Assembly: GCA_947589735.1 (NCBI GenBank)
Contig: CANQCR010000001.1
Coordinates: forward strand, 1 to 64,000
Source of the DNA: an uncultured Bacilli bacterium
Lineage (GTDB): Bacteria; Bacillota_I; Bacilli_A; RF39; UBA660
Reading direction: 5' to 3'
Length of the DNA stretch: 64,000 bases
Each line of letters starts with the position of its first letter. Position 1 is the stretch's first letter. The notes beneath the pieces were generated by a model. The model was not told the DNA's origin and searched no databases. It saw only the letters and a program-made list of their open reading frames with translations. The position numbers and the translations under genes were made by a program. Of this stretch, positions 17,283-26,391 are shown piece by piece.

Positions 17283-18185
17283 CTATTCTACAAATTCTTG
17301 TTCAATTTTTAAATCGATATTGTATTTATCCTTAACGGCCCCTTTTATTTCTAAAATTAATTCTTTAATATCTTCACCTTTAGCGTGACCAACATTAATA
17401 ACAAAATTGGCGTGTTTCGTACTGACCATCGCATCACCAATTCGTTTCCCCTTATAGCCGGCTTCTTCGATTAAGCGTCCCGCAAAATCCCCTTCCGGAT
17501 TACGGAAAACGGATCCAGCTGAAGGATACTCTAAAGGTTGACTTTCAATTCTTCTTTTCTTACGATCTTCCACTAGTTGCATAATCGCATCAGGGTCACC
17601 TTGTTTTAAAATTAACGTTGCTTCTAAACAAATAAAATCGGGATTCTTTTGCAAGAAAGATGACCGATAATGAAAGTCCATATCATAATTGGTTAATTCT
17701 TCAACACGAAGGTCAGGTGTTAAAACCTTAACACTTTTAACGACATAGCCCATATCACTTTTATAGGCCCCCGCATTCATAAAGACTGCCCCACCGACAC
17801 TACCAGGAATGCCGGTTGCAAACTCTAATCCTTCATAACCAATTCTTGATAACCTAGTCGCTAGTTTAATTAGTTGAAATCCCGCTCCTACCGTTATTTC
17901 ATTGCCATCAATTTCTAAGTTATCAAACTTATCTAGTTTAATTAAAATGCCATTATATAAACCACTATTAAAAATAAGGTTTGATCCCCGACCTAAAACT
18001 TTATACTTAATATTTTCTTCTCGTAATAGTTTAATTAAATCGATAAGACCATATACATCCTCGGGATAAACCATTCCTAAAGCGGTTCCACCAGCTTTAT
18101 AAGTCGTATACTTTGTTAAGTCAACATTTTCTTTAACCTCACCGATATCTAACTCTTTTATCTTGTCAATTATCTCCATAATCAT
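17283..18185 (-). CDS. murB: UDP-N-acetylenolpyruvoylglucosamine reductase MurB
   Basis: FAD enzyme that reduces enolpyruvyl-UDP-GlcNAc to UDP-MurNAc with NADPH, the second committed step of peptidoglycan synthesis. 300 residues. FAD-binding part includes the VLGRGSNLIF loop and GIPGSVGGAVFMNAGAY; the C-terminal domain has YRSSFL and the active-site SAGSVFRNP, in the pattern of the shorter type II enzymes. The ATG overlaps the murG stop by 4 bases; the ribosome site is weak, so translation is probably coupled to murG. Confidence 0.97.
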   Translation of the reverse strand: MIMEIIDKIKELDIGEVKENVDLTKYTTYKAGGTALGMVYPEDVYGLIDLIKLLREENIKYKVLGRGSNLIFNSGLYNGILIKLDKFDNLEIDGNEITVGAGFQLIKLATRLSRIGYEGLEFATGIPGSVGGAVFMNAGAYKSDMGYVVKSVKVLTPDLRVEELTNYDMDFHYRSSFLQKNPDFICLEATLILKQGDPDAIMQLVEDRKKRRIESQPLEYPSAGSVFRNPEGDFAGRLIEEAGYKGKRIGDAMVSTKHANFVINVGHAKGEDIKELILEIKGAVKDKYNIDLKIEQEFVE

Positions 18186-19264
18186 TTTCTTTCTATTAAA
18201 TCTTGAAGGGCATCATAAATAATTTCCGCACTATTATTGACACCCAAAGTTTTTAAGTTATCCCGCATCATCGTTAAACGCGTATGATCATATAATAAAT
18301 CATTAATCTTACTAACTAATATATCCGTATTTAAGTTCTTCTCTTCAATAATATCAGCCGCATTAGCATTAACTAAATCCATCGCATTTAAATATTGATG
18401 GTTATTAGGAACATATGGGCTTGGTATTAAAATGGAAGGAACACCTAAAGCGATGATTTCACTTAAAGTTGAAGCCCCGGCTCTTGTTACCATTAAATCC
18501 GTCTTCTTCATTAAACCCGTCATTCCATCAATATAAGGAACAACCTTAACATTACTAGGAAACTTTAAACTAGCAATCTTTTCATAATCACCCTTACCCG
18601 TCACAAAAACAATCTCATATGATTCCTTGCTAAAACGGGGTAAAGAAGAAACAATTACCTCATTAACTGTACTAGCGCCAAGTGAACCCATTACCATTAA
18701 AACAAGTTTTTTATGTGGATTTAGTCCTAACTTTGTCTTATCCATCGCTTCTTTTTTTATAGCATCCTCACTACAAGGATTACCTGTGAATATTACTTTA
18801 TTTTTTGGAAAATAGGTTTCTGATGATTTCATTGAAATACCTATTTTATCAACTATTTTGGCTAAATATAAATTAGCCTTACCAGGAATACTATTTTGTT
18901 CATGAATAAAAGTTCTGTAACCTAAATGATGAGCCACACTAATAACAGGTACCGTTACATACCCGCCGACACCAATGACAACATCCGGTTTAAAATCTTT
19001 AATTAATTTTTTACATTTCTTACGGCTATGAAGTAAATGGTACATAACCTTAACATTGCGAAGTAAATGATGACGATCAAAGCCATAGATTTTTATCATC
19101 TCAAAAGGAATCCCCTTATTGGGAACAATATCTTTTTCCATTCGGTCATGGGTTCCAATATATAAAAACTCACTATTAGGTTCACGTTCTTTAATCTTGT
19201 TAATAATCGCTAAAGCAGGATATATATGACCACCAGTCCCACCGGCACTAATAATGACACGCAA
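18182..19264 (-). CDS. murG: Lipid II synthase MurG (GlcNAc transferase)
   Basis: Membrane-associated glycosyltransferase that adds GlcNAc to lipid I to give lipid II on the inner membrane face. GGTGGH near the start, the HEQNSIPGKAN loop and RAGASTLSEIIALG of the donor-binding C-domain are all intact. Start choice: a GTG at 19273 overlaps the AAGGAG site and cannot use it; the in-frame TTG at 19264 is 8 bases after AAGGAG and gives the family-typical beginning MRVIISAGGTGGH, so a 360-residue product from TTG is favoured. murB overlaps its end. Confidence 0.97.
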   Translation of the reverse strand: MRVIISAGGTGGHIYPALAIINKIKEREPNSEFLYIGTHDRMEKDIVPNKGIPFEMIKIYGFDRHHLLRNVKVMYHLLHSRKKCKKLIKDFKPDVVIGVGGYVTVPVISVAHHLGYRTFIHEQNSIPGKANLYLAKIVDKIGISMKSSETYFPKNKVIFTGNPCSEDAIKKEAMDKTKLGLNPHKKLVLMVMGSLGASTVNEVIVSSLPRFSKESYEIVFVTGKGDYEKIASLKFPSNVKVVPYIDGMTGLMKKTDLMVTRAGASTLSEIIALGVPSILIPSPYVPNNHQYLNAMDLVNANAADIIEEKNLNTDILVSKINDLLYDHTRLTMMRDNLKTLGVNNSAEIIYDALQDLIERK

Positions 19265-19369
19265 TGGAATCACTCCTTCTATGCATTATTATATCATAAT
19301 TATATTTAAAAAAGATAGAATTATGACCATATAAAACTATCTTAACACTTTATAAGTTGGTTTATGTCA

Positions 19370-19398
19370 AATGAATAGGTGCTTATCACCTATTCATT
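19370..19398 (-). other. Strong hairpin at the uvrC stop, without T-tract
   Basis: A perfect 12-bp stem (19370-19381 with 19387-19398) and a five-base loop, the longest perfect stem between genes here. The uvrC TAG is in the stem. The following bases (TTGACATAAA) are not a T-run, so it may protect mRNA ends or be a poor terminator. Confidence 0.6.
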
Positions 19399-21159
19399 AT
19401 TTAGATAACTATTTAAATAATCTTGTAAGTTAGAGGCAACGTTACTTGGTAAGATTTCTTCTAACTCGGCAATTGGGGCCTTATGCATCTTTCTTAGGGT
19501 ATGATATTTCTTTAGTAATTGCTTTTTTCTTTTAGCGCCGATACCTTCCACATTATCAAGGACACTAGCAAGAGAACCTTTACTTCTAATCTGTTTATGA
19601 TAACTGATTGTAAAATTATGAACTTCATCTTGCATACGCTCTAATAAATAAAATAAATTACTTTTACGATCGATATCATATTCTTTATCGCTTGTAAGAA
19701 GTTTATGGGTCGCATGGTGATCATCTTTAGCAAGACCCGCTACTAAAATATTAAGGCCTAAACTATCAACAACTTCTTTAGCGACATTAATTTGTCCTAA
19801 GCCACCATCGACAATAATTAAATCAGGACGCACCAAATTATCTTTTAAAACTCTAAAATAACGTCGGTATATAACTTCATGCATCGTTTTATAATCATCA
19901 TTTTTATCAATACTTATTTTGTATTTGCGATACTCATTTTTAGCAGGTTTACCATCGATAAACACAACCATACCGGAAACATTATAAGTTCCAAAAAGAT
20001 GAGCATTATCAAATATTTCAATGCGGTCTAATTTAGGTAAGTCAAGTAAAGAGCGTAACTCTTCATTAGCATCAAGCGTCTTGGCTTCATCTCTTTTTAT
20101 CAGTTCAAAGTTTTCTAATAAAGCTATTTGGGCATTATCATTGGCCATCGTTACCAATTTATGTTTATCCCCTTTTTGAGGAATATGAACCGTCGCCCCT
20201 AGATATTCACTTAAGACATCAGATGAGACAATGTCAGGAACAAGGATCTCTTTTGGAATTAAAATATTGTGATAAAAATCAGCTATATAACGCGTTAATT
20301 CAGCATCCACATCATCAATTAAAGGCATTATTTTAGAATATCTTTCAACAATTTTTGATCCTCTAATAAAGAAAACTTGAATACTAAGGTAGCCTTTATC
20401 GACATAATAACCAAAAACATCACGATCAACATTATCTTTAGTCTCAACTTGTTGATGCGTTAAAGTAATGTTAATATAATCAAGCATTTTCTTTAATTCT
20501 AAAGCTTTTTCAAATTCTAAATTATCACTATAAGACGCAATTTCCTTTTTTATTTTATCAGTGATAAGAGTATGGTCCCCTTTTAAGAAACGAATAATAT
20601 CATTTTTCATCGCTTCAATTTCTTCTTTAGGTACATTATTAGTACAATATCCTAAACACTGATGAATGTGATAATACAAGCAAGGTTTAGCTTGATAAGT
20701 ATTACACTTCCGAATGGGATACATTCGATTTAATAAGTTAACGACATTCCGAGCAGCGGTAACATTTGGATATGGCCCATATAAGTGTTTCTGCTGCTTG
20801 TTTCTTGTTAGTACCCGGACTACTTTAAGACGAGGAACATTTTCTCCTGTAAGCTCAATATAAGGATAACTTTTATCATCTTTAAGTAAAATATTATATT
20901 TAGGATTATGTTCTTTAATAAGATTAATTTCTAAAATAAGAGATTCAACTTCACTACCGACAGTAATATATTCAAAATCATCTATTTCACTAACTAATTT
21001 AGCTGTTTTACCCGTATGTGTTCCTCTAAAATAAGAACTGACCCGGTTTTTAAGTTTTTTAGCTTTACCAACATAAATAATATTGCCATCTTTATTTTTC
21101 ATAAGGTAGCAACCTGGTAACATCGGTAGTAGTGATAATTTCTCTTTAATCTTATCCAT
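19390..21159 (-). CDS. uvrC: Excinuclease ABC subunit C
   Basis: Nuclease of nucleotide excision repair that cuts on both sides of a UvrB-marked lesion. 589 residues. N-terminal GIY-YIG domain (GCYLMKNKDGNIIYVGKAK, residues 16-34), Cys-rich segment, UVR motif near 195-230, C-terminal RNase H-like nuclease (IEIFDNAHLFG, VSGMVVF, then IIVDGGLGQ) and final helix-hairpin-helix (VEGIGAKRKKQLL). It follows the serine hydrolase gene after 8 bases. No SOS-type operator was seen near it. Confidence 0.97.
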   Translation of the reverse strand: MDKIKEKLSLLPMLPGCYLMKNKDGNIIYVGKAKKLKNRVSSYFRGTHTGKTAKLVSEIDDFEYITVGSEVESLILEINLIKEHNPKYNILLKDDKSYPYIELTGENVPRLKVVRVLTRNKQQKHLYGPYPNVTAARNVVNLLNRMYPIRKCNTYQAKPCLYYHIHQCLGYCTNNVPKEEIEAMKNDIIRFLKGDHTLITDKIKKEIASYSDNLEFEKALELKKMLDYINITLTHQQVETKDNVDRDVFGYYVDKGYLSIQVFFIRGSKIVERYSKIMPLIDDVDAELTRYIADFYHNILIPKEILVPDIVSSDVLSEYLGATVHIPQKGDKHKLVTMANDNAQIALLENFELIKRDEAKTLDANEELRSLLDLPKLDRIEIFDNAHLFGTYNVSGMVVFIDGKPAKNEYRKYKISIDKNDDYKTMHEVIYRRYFRVLKDNLVRPDLIIVDGGLGQINVAKEVVDSLGLNILVAGLAKDDHHATHKLLTSDKEYDIDRKSNLFYLLERMQDEVHNFTISYHKQIRSKGSLASVLDNVEGIGAKRKKQLLKKYHTLRKMHKAPIAELEEILPSNVASNLQDYLNSYLNNE

Positions 21160-21167
21160 AAGTCCTC

Positions 21168-22208
21168 CTATATATAATCGTATTTACTAAGCAAGCGATA
21201 TATTTCATCGTTAATATCTTCTCTTTTAATAACTAATTCTTTATTATTTTCTCTTTTGGGATGAATACTATTTGATAACATTATAATAGCAATATCATTT
21301 CCCCGGTCAATTAGAATGTGATGGCCTGGAAATCCCGTATGAATAATCGCATCATCACTGCAGACTTTTTTCGCTAAACGACTCGTTTTCCCGTAGATCC
21401 ATCCAATCGTTCTTCTTAAGCCATCGTCATCCGTAAACAAAGGCCTAAACCACATATCAAGATAAGTCTGACTAATAAATTGTTTACCATTATAGTAGCC
21501 ATCATTTAAAACCATCTTAACAAAATGACTAACATCTGTAATTGTACTAAAAACCCCGGCATGACCCGCGATACCTCCTAAGAAAGCCGCCTTCTCATCG
21601 TGGACTTCCCCTTTAATAAGGCCTCGCTCATCCGTAAGTTCCGTTGGTACACACCTATTCTTATCACTTGGTAAAAAGGTTGTATCATACATTTCTAGAG
21701 GTTCAAAAATCAATTCTTTAGCTAAAACATCTAGAGGTTTGTCATATAATTTTTCAATGATAAAACCCATTAAAATAAAATTGTTATCGACATACAGCAT
21801 ATTTGTTCCCGGTTCAAACTTTAAAGCAATATTATTGATAAACTCATCTTTAGACTTAAGATGATACTTATCATATTTAGGAATAATACCTGATGAATGC
21901 GTTAATAAGTGAATAATTTTAACATTATCAAAAGGAAATGTCGGTAAATAATCTTTAACTAAGGCGTCTAATCTAAGTTTTCCTTCATCTATTAGAAAAG
22001 AAGCTAAAGTATTAGTTACAATCAATTTCGTAAGACTAGCTAAATCATATAAATTATTTATATCATTCTTTTCTTTTTTTGGAACTAATGATGCATAACC
22101 AACACTATCTATGAAAAGATCAGATGATGTGATAACACACCAGTTACACCCTGGCATAACTTTATTTTTAACTAATTTTTCTAAATAAGCATTTATTTCT
22201 TCTTTCAT
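21168..22208 (-). CDS. Serine hydrolase of the beta-lactamase/class C family
   Basis: 346 residues with penicillin-binding fold motifs in order: SLTK (SxxK, nucleophile Ser) near residue 57, YVDNN in the YxN position near 144, and HTG near 300 in place of KTG. This pattern is found in esterase, D-aminopeptidase or D,D-peptidase-like proteins. There is no signal peptide, so it may be cytoplasmic, which is unusual for a wall enzyme. It is the first gene of a unit with uvrC. Substrate unknown. Confidence 0.85.
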   Translation of the reverse strand: MKEEINAYLEKLVKNKVMPGCNWCVITSSDLFIDSVGYASLVPKKEKNDINNLYDLASLTKLIVTNTLASFLIDEGKLRLDALVKDYLPTFPFDNVKIIHLLTHSSGIIPKYDKYHLKSKDEFINNIALKFEPGTNMLYVDNNFILMGFIIEKLYDKPLDVLAKELIFEPLEMYDTTFLPSDKNRCVPTELTDERGLIKGEVHDEKAAFLGGIAGHAGVFSTITDVSHFVKMVLNDGYYNGKQFISQTYLDMWFRPLFTDDDGLRRTIGWIYGKTSRLAKKVCSDDAIIHTGFPGHHILIDRGNDIAIIMLSNSIHPKRENNKELVIKREDINDEIYRLLSKYDYI

Positions 22209-22236
22209 AAAACCACATCTTCATTTTAACATATAT

Positions 22237-22265
22237 TTGCTAAAATAAAAATATTAAGATATAAT
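22237..22265 (+). promoter_or_regulatory. Promoter of the yigZ-like gene
   Basis: TTGCTA (22237-22242), a 17-base spacer and consensus TATAAT (22260-22265), 15 bases before the ATG at 22281. Confidence 0.7.
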
Positions 22266-22280
22266 TTAAGCGGTGAGGAT

Positions 22281-22883
22281 ATGCAAACGATTAAAGAAAA
22301 TGTTCAAAGTGAATTAACTATTAAAAAGTCAAAGTTTATATGTCACTTATACTATGTTAATAGTCTAGATGAAATTAAATCCTTACTGGAACAAATAAAA
22401 AAGGAATACAAAGATGCAACCCATAATTGCTACGCCTATATTTTAGATAATGATCAAAAAATGTATGATGATGGTGAGCCTAGTGGAACAGCGGGAATGT
22501 CCATTTTAAATATATTGGTGTCTAATCATCTAAATCATATTCTCGCCGTTGTCACCCGTTACTTTGGTGGCATTAAATTAGGTGCAAGTGGTCTATTTAG
22601 AGCTTACGGGGATAGCGTTAAAGAAGCTTTAAATAAGACCCATATTACGAATATTGTAAAAGGCTATCTTCTTACACTTACCTTTTCTTATGATGTGATT
22701 AAACAGATTGATTATCTTATTAAAGACTATAATATTATAAATAAAGCTTTTGATGATGTCGTTACTTATGAATTAGAAGTTCCTTTAGAAGATGATATTA
22801 TAACGCATCTTGATAAATATATTATTACTTATCAAAAAGGTCCTCTTAAATATATTAATGCAATAGAAAACTCTACTAAGTAG
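22281..22883 (+). CDS. YigZ/IMPACT-family protein (UPF0029)
   Basis: 200 residues. N-terminal IMPACT domain with the signatures HNCYAY, DDGEPSGTAG and VVTRYFGGIKLGASGLFRAY, then the DUF1949 ferredoxin-like domain from about 135. The family is conserved in bacteria and eukaryotes; proposed roles are in RNA binding, translation or stress, and none is proved for bacteria. It is a single-gene unit, divergent from the serine hydrolase, with its own promoter and a bidirectional terminator that contains its TAG stop. Confidence 0.92.
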   Translation: MQTIKENVQSELTIKKSKFICHLYYVNSLDEIKSLLEQIKKEYKDATHNCYAYILDNDQKMYDDGEPSGTAGMSILNILVSNHLNHILAVVTRYFGGIKLGASGLFRAYGDSVKEALNKTHITNIVKGYLLTLTFSYDVIKQIDYLIKDYNIINKAFDDVVTYELEVPLEDDIITHLDKYIITYQKGPLKYINAIENSTK

Positions 22884-22895
22884 AGTTTTTATATT
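22867..22895. terminator. Bidirectional terminator between yigZ and the sortase-like gene
   Basis: 10-bp stem (22867-22876 with 22880-22889), a three-base loop, T's on both sides. The yigZ TAG is inside the 3' arm. Confidence 0.85.
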
Positions 22896-23683
22896 TCCTT
22901 TAAAAAGACAATGGTAACTTTCTTACCGTCTAATGAATTGCAAGTATACATTACTAACGAAGCCTTAACATCTTCGATGCGTCTTTTATCATTCGTTATT
23001 AAAGATACGCCGGTATTAGTTCCATTCGTTTTTTCGGTTACCTGATAAGCTTTAATAACGACTTTACCATTAACTTTAATTTTGATATAAACTTTAGAAC
23101 CAACTTTTAAACTTTTAATAATACTAAATCCTTGATTAGAATGATCACCAATAACATTAGCGCCATTAAAATCAAAGTTAGCGGCACTATCTTTTTTATC
23201 AACAATCTTTTGAATATTTTCATCATAGACACTCGTCTTATATAAAGCAAATGATGTCATTGATGGAAAATACAAGCGTCCACTCGTTCCTAATTTTTTC
23301 GTATCAGCGTTTATCTTTTCTTTAATCGTTAATTTTTTTACCGGCTTTGTCGTCTTTTTCTCTACTTTATTAGTAACTTTTTTCGTTTTCTTGGTAGCGA
23401 CTTCTTCTTTGACTACATTATCGCTAACTTCACTTGTCTTAGCTACAACCTCATTTACTTTAGTTTTTGATTCTAATTTAATATCACTACTAAAGTCAGT
23501 CAAATTATAACTATTAATATTTAGATTGTGTGGTAAAGACCTTGTATTATTGGCTAAAGCATTAATTTTAAAATCAATTAGGCCCGTTAGAAAACCTACT
23601 AAAATGACTAACTTCACCATCATAAAAAGTGTTAAAAAGATTTTTTTGTGACTTTTTATGAAACACCAAACCCCCTGTTTCAT
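22889..23683 (-). CDS. Sortase-like membrane protein
   Basis: 264 residues from the preferred ATG at 23683, which follows a G5 run by 8 bases; upstream ATGs lack a ribosome site. One N-terminal membrane helix (about 15-36), a Lys/Thr/Val-rich linker (about 65-125), then a sortase-type beta domain: GRLYFPSM, ANVIGDHSNQGFSIIKSL with His181 where sortases have GH, and LVMYTCNS with Cys248 where they have TC. The catalytic Arg expected shortly after Cys appears to be Lys (KKVTIVFL). Sortases join proteins to the wall or to pilins. No LPxTG substrate is in this window. Likely a divergent sortase; activity uncertain. Confidence 0.7.
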   Translation of the reverse strand: MKQGVWCFIKSHKKIFLTLFMMVKLVILVGFLTGLIDFKINALANNTRSLPHNLNINSYNLTDFSSDIKLESKTKVNEVVAKTSEVSDNVVKEEVATKKTKKVTNKVEKKTTKPVKKLTIKEKINADTKKLGTSGRLYFPSMTSFALYKTSVYDENIQKIVDKKDSAANFDFNGANVIGDHSNQGFSIIKSLKVGSKVYIKIKVNGKVVIKAYQVTEKTNGTNTGVSLITNDKRRIEDVKASLVMYTCNSLDGKKVTIVFLKEI

Positions 23684-23740
23684 AAGCATTTCCCCCATTG
23701 GTGGGTTATAATAACATAAAAGGTTTAGGGTGTCAAATTA

Positions 23741-23772
23741 ATAAAAAAAATAATCAATTTTAATTGATTATT
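23741..23772 (-). terminator. Terminator of tsf
   Basis: 10-bp stem AATAATCAAT/ATTGATTATT (23749-23758 with 23763-23772) and a T8 run on the minus strand. The tsf TAA is in the 5' arm. Confidence 0.85.
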
Positions 23773-24646
23773 TTCCTTGCGCTTGACGAGCAACTTCTTC
23801 AGCAAAGTTCTCTTCTCTTTTTTGCATACCTTCACCAACTTCATAGCGAATCATTGTAACGATTTCACCATTGTTGTTTTGAACGTATTTAGCAACTGTT
23901 TCTTTATTTTCAGCTTTAACAAAGATTTGATTTTCAAGACATACTTCTTCATAGTATTTATTTACTTTACCAATTAAGATTTGTTCAATCTTTTCAGCTG
24001 GTTTTCCTTCATTAAGAAGTTGTTCTCTCATAATACTTTTTTCTTTATCTAAAACGTCAGTTGGAACATCACTAGCTTTAACATAAGTTGGACGCATTGC
24101 CGCAGCGTGCATAGAAACATCTTTAGCTATTTCATAGCTAGCTCCCTTAATAACTGTTAATACAGCAATTTTACCACCCATATGGATGTAATCTCCGAAT
24201 ACTTCATCATCATTTTTAACGATGCGATCAAAACGTCTAAGGCTTAATTTTTCACCAATCGTTGCTGTCTTACTGATGATTAAGTCATTAACAGTCTCAT
24301 CACCAACAGATACATTTAGTAATTCTTCTACAGAATGTACATCATTTGCAATAATAGCATCTAGGATAGTGTTAACTAAACCTTGGAATTCACTATTTTT
24401 AGCAACGAAATCAGTTTCAGAGTTAACCTCAACGATACCAGCTACATTGCCATCAACTTTAATAGCAGCAAGGCCTTCAGCGGCAATTCGATCAGCTTTC
24501 TTAGCAGCTTTATAAATACCTTTTTCTCTTAACCAATCAATAGCAGCATCGATATTAGCATCTGTTGCCTCCAATGCTTTTTTACAGTCAAGCATTCCTG
24601 CTCCTGTCTTTTCTCTTAATTCTTTAACTAAACTTGCAGTTACCAT
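23768..24646 (-). CDS. tsf: Translation elongation factor Ts
   Basis: Guanine-nucleotide exchange factor for EF-Tu. The ATG at 24646 is chosen, since AAGGAGG lies 6 bases before it and the product starts MVTASLVKELREKTGAG like other EF-Ts proteins; the seven-codon extension upstream has no ribosome site. 292 residues. UBA-like N-terminus (GMLDCKKAL), the TDFVAKN motif that contacts EF-Tu, and dimerisation-type C-domain are visible. It follows rpsB, as in most bacteria, with a hairpin in between. Confidence 0.97.
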   Translation of the reverse strand: MVTASLVKELREKTGAGMLDCKKALEATDANIDAAIDWLREKGIYKAAKKADRIAAEGLAAIKVDGNVAGIVEVNSETDFVAKNSEFQGLVNTILDAIIANDVHSVEELLNVSVGDETVNDLIISKTATIGEKLSLRRFDRIVKNDDEVFGDYIHMGGKIAVLTVIKGASYEIAKDVSMHAAAMRPTYVKASDVPTDVLDKEKSIMREQLLNEGKPAEKIEQILIGKVNKYYEEVCLENQIFVKAENKETVAKYVQNNNGEIVTMIRYEVGEGMQKREENFAEEVARQAQGK

Positions 24647-24667
24647 AAATATCCTCCTTCTTATCAA

Positions 24668-24698
24668 TTAATAAAATAAGGATGATTTGATCATCCTT
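24668..24698 (-). terminator. Hairpin between rpsB and tsf
   Basis: 9-bp perfect stem (24678-24686 with 24690-24698), a three-base loop, and a moderately T-rich run ATTTTATT. It may limit tsf relative to rpsB expression. Confidence 0.65.
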
Positions 24699-24704
24699 AA
24701 GTTT

Positions 24705-25742
24705 TTATTTTAAAGCTTCGATTAAATCAGCTTTTTTCATTGTTGAATAACCTTTAACTTCTTTAGCCTTAGCCATTTCTCTTAATTCTGCAACAGTTTT
24801 AGATGTTAAATCTTCTTTAACTTCTACGGCTTTTTTAACTTCTGCAGGTTTTTCTTCCTTAGCTTCTTTTGGCTCTTCTGTTTTAGGCGTATCTTCTTTT
24901 ACTTCTTTTTCAACTTTAGGGAATGATTTTTTAAAATTCTTCTTTTCAAAAGGTTTCTTTTCAAAAGGTTTCTTTTCTTCTTTACGATGAACTGATTCAA
25001 CAGCTCTCTTCATAATATCGTTACCATTTTCATCAGCTTTACCACTATAATCTGTGATGCTGCCACCATTAGCTTCAATAATAGCGTTATTCATAACACC
25101 AATAATTAACTTAACAGCGCGAATAGCATCATCGTTAGCTGGAATAACATAATCAACCATATCAGGGTCACAGTTTGTATCAACAATACCAAAAACCGGA
25201 ATGTTTAACTTACGAGCTTCTCTGATAGCAATTTCTTCTTTAGATGGATCAACAATAAACATAGCTTGTGGTAATTTTTCCATACTGCGGATACCACATA
25301 AGATTTTGTTTAACTTGTCATATTCTTTCTTTAAACCAACTACTTCTTTCTTAGGTAAAACATCAAAAGTACCATCAGCTTCCATCTTTTCGATTTCTTC
25401 TAGACGTTTAACTCTTTTACGAATAGTACGGAAGTTTGTTAAAGTACCTCCTAACCATCTTTCTGTAACATAGTATGAATCACTCTTTAAAGCCTCTTCA
25501 CGAGTTGCTTCTTGAGCTTGTTTTCTCGTACCAACGAAAATAACCTTTCCACCATTTTTAGCTATTTCAGATAGAGCTGCATAAGCTTCCTCTATTTTCT
25601 TAGCTGTCTTTTGTAAATCGATAATATAAATATCATCTCTTGAAGTAAAAATATACTCTTTCATTTTTGGGTTCCATCTTTTTGTCTGATGACCAAAATG
25701 AACCCCAGCTTCTAACAATAAGTTCATTGAAACTACTGCCAT
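24705..25742 (-). CDS. rpsB: 30S ribosomal protein S2 with C-terminal Rho_N/SAP-like extension
   Basis: S2 joins the small subunit late in assembly. The ATG at 25742 is chosen (AAAGGAGG 6 bases upstream; product begins [20 protein letters not shown]). 345 residues, about 100 more than usual. Residues 1-235 are a normal S2 (signatures [32 protein letters not shown]). Residues 236-310 are a Lys/Glu/Pro-rich linker with repeated KPFEKK. Residues 310-345 read [29 protein letters not shown], split as a helix-extension-helix like Rho N-terminal or SAP nucleic-acid-binding motifs. The extension is in frame, has the same codon style and no internal start, so it is a true part of the protein. Confidence 0.95.
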   Translation of the reverse strand: MAVVSMNLLLEAGVHFGHQTKRWNPKMKEYIFTSRDDIYIIDLQKTAKKIEEAYAALSEIAKNGGKVIFVGTRKQAQEATREEALKSDSYYVTERWLGGTLTNFRTIRKRVKRLEEIEKMEADGTFDVLPKKEVVGLKKEYDKLNKILCGIRSMEKLPQAMFIVDPSKEEIAIREARKLNIPVFGIVDTNCDPDMVDYVIPANDDAIRAVKLIIGVMNNAIIEANGGSITDYSGKADENGNDIMKRAVESVHRKEEKKPFEKKPFEKKNFKKSFPKVEKEVKEDTPKTEEPKEAKEEKPAEVKKAVEVKEDLTSKTVAELREMAKAKEVKGYSTMKKADLIEALK

Positions 25743-25860
25743 AAATATCCTCCTTTTCGTTAATTCTTCCATTTATTTCAACTTTAAGCATCACCCTTGG
25801 GCACTAGACACTTAAATCCATAAATGTGTTTTTTAAAAAGCCATTAATATTATAACACAT
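25743..25860 (-). promoter_or_regulatory. rpsB promoter and structured leader
   Basis: A consensus TATAAT (minus strand, 25852-25857) with a poor -35, followed by a leader of about 100 bases. The leader contains a hairpin, AAGTGTC with GATGCTT around CCC/GGG (25784-25811), and ends in the strong rpsB ribosome site. Autoregulation by S2 is known in other bacteria; this exact structure is not one I can assign. Confidence 0.4.
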
Positions 25861-25911
25861 TCGTTAAAAATTGAAAGCCTTTTTTATTATTTTATTTTAA
25901 TTATCCTAAAT

Positions 25912-25943
25912 AATACAAAAAAGGAATATCTATTCCTTTTTTT
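25912..25943 (-). terminator. Terminator of the trmD-side operon
   Basis: 11-bp stem AAAAAGGAATA/TATTCCTTTTT with a two-base loop and flanking T-run; overlaps the stop of the 149-residue gene. Confidence 0.85.
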
Positions 25944-26391
25944 AACGACTCTTAGAGCCAATCGTTTCTTCATTAGTGTTTTCCATAATAGTATATTGTT
26001 TTACTTTTAATTCATATTCTAGAATATCAATTTTTTTAAGTAATAAATCAATATATTTATCACCTAAATATTTACGATATCGATAATTTAAAATATCGCG
26101 GTATCTTGTTACATCATTTAAAACCTCACTTAAAGCGCCACCATCTTCGCCATCGGAAGCAATAAAATCGAGTAGGAACTTCAAGTATAGTTCTAGTTTT
26201 CTTTGAATCTTTTTCTTTAAGATTCTTTCAATAAAAGAACGTTTAATAATAACTAATTTATTAACGATAATCCCACCATAATTACGCGTATTTTTAGGTG
26301 TTACGTCATAGCCTAAAAGTTTGTCGTAATCAAGGGACGCAATCGTATTCCAGCGATTAGTTTTATTAACTAAATAACGATTATTAGTCAT
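25942..26391 (-). CDS. Uncharacterised 149-residue protein after trmD
   Basis: Starts on the base after the trmD stop (TAGATG), so it is translationally coupled. Highly charged, mostly helical in appearance, rich in Lys, Arg, Tyr and Leu; no signal, membrane helix or Cys. No family recognised. Position as last gene of a tRNA/rRNA modification operon (TrmH-type, rimM, trmD) suggests a role with RNA or the ribosome, but this is by association only. Confidence 0.65.
   Translation of the reverse strand: MTNNRYLVNKTNRWNTIASLDYDKLLGYDVTPKNTRNYGGIIVNKLVIIKRSFIERILKKKIQRKLELYLKFLLDFIASDGEDGGALSEVLNDVTRYRDILNYRYRKYLGDKYIDLLLKKIDILEYELKVKQYTIMENTNEETIGSKSR

Noticed and set aside
19265-19273. GTG at 19273 as murG start
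   Set aside because: It overlaps the AAGGAG ribosome site; the TTG at 19264 is correctly spaced and gives the usual MurG N-terminus.
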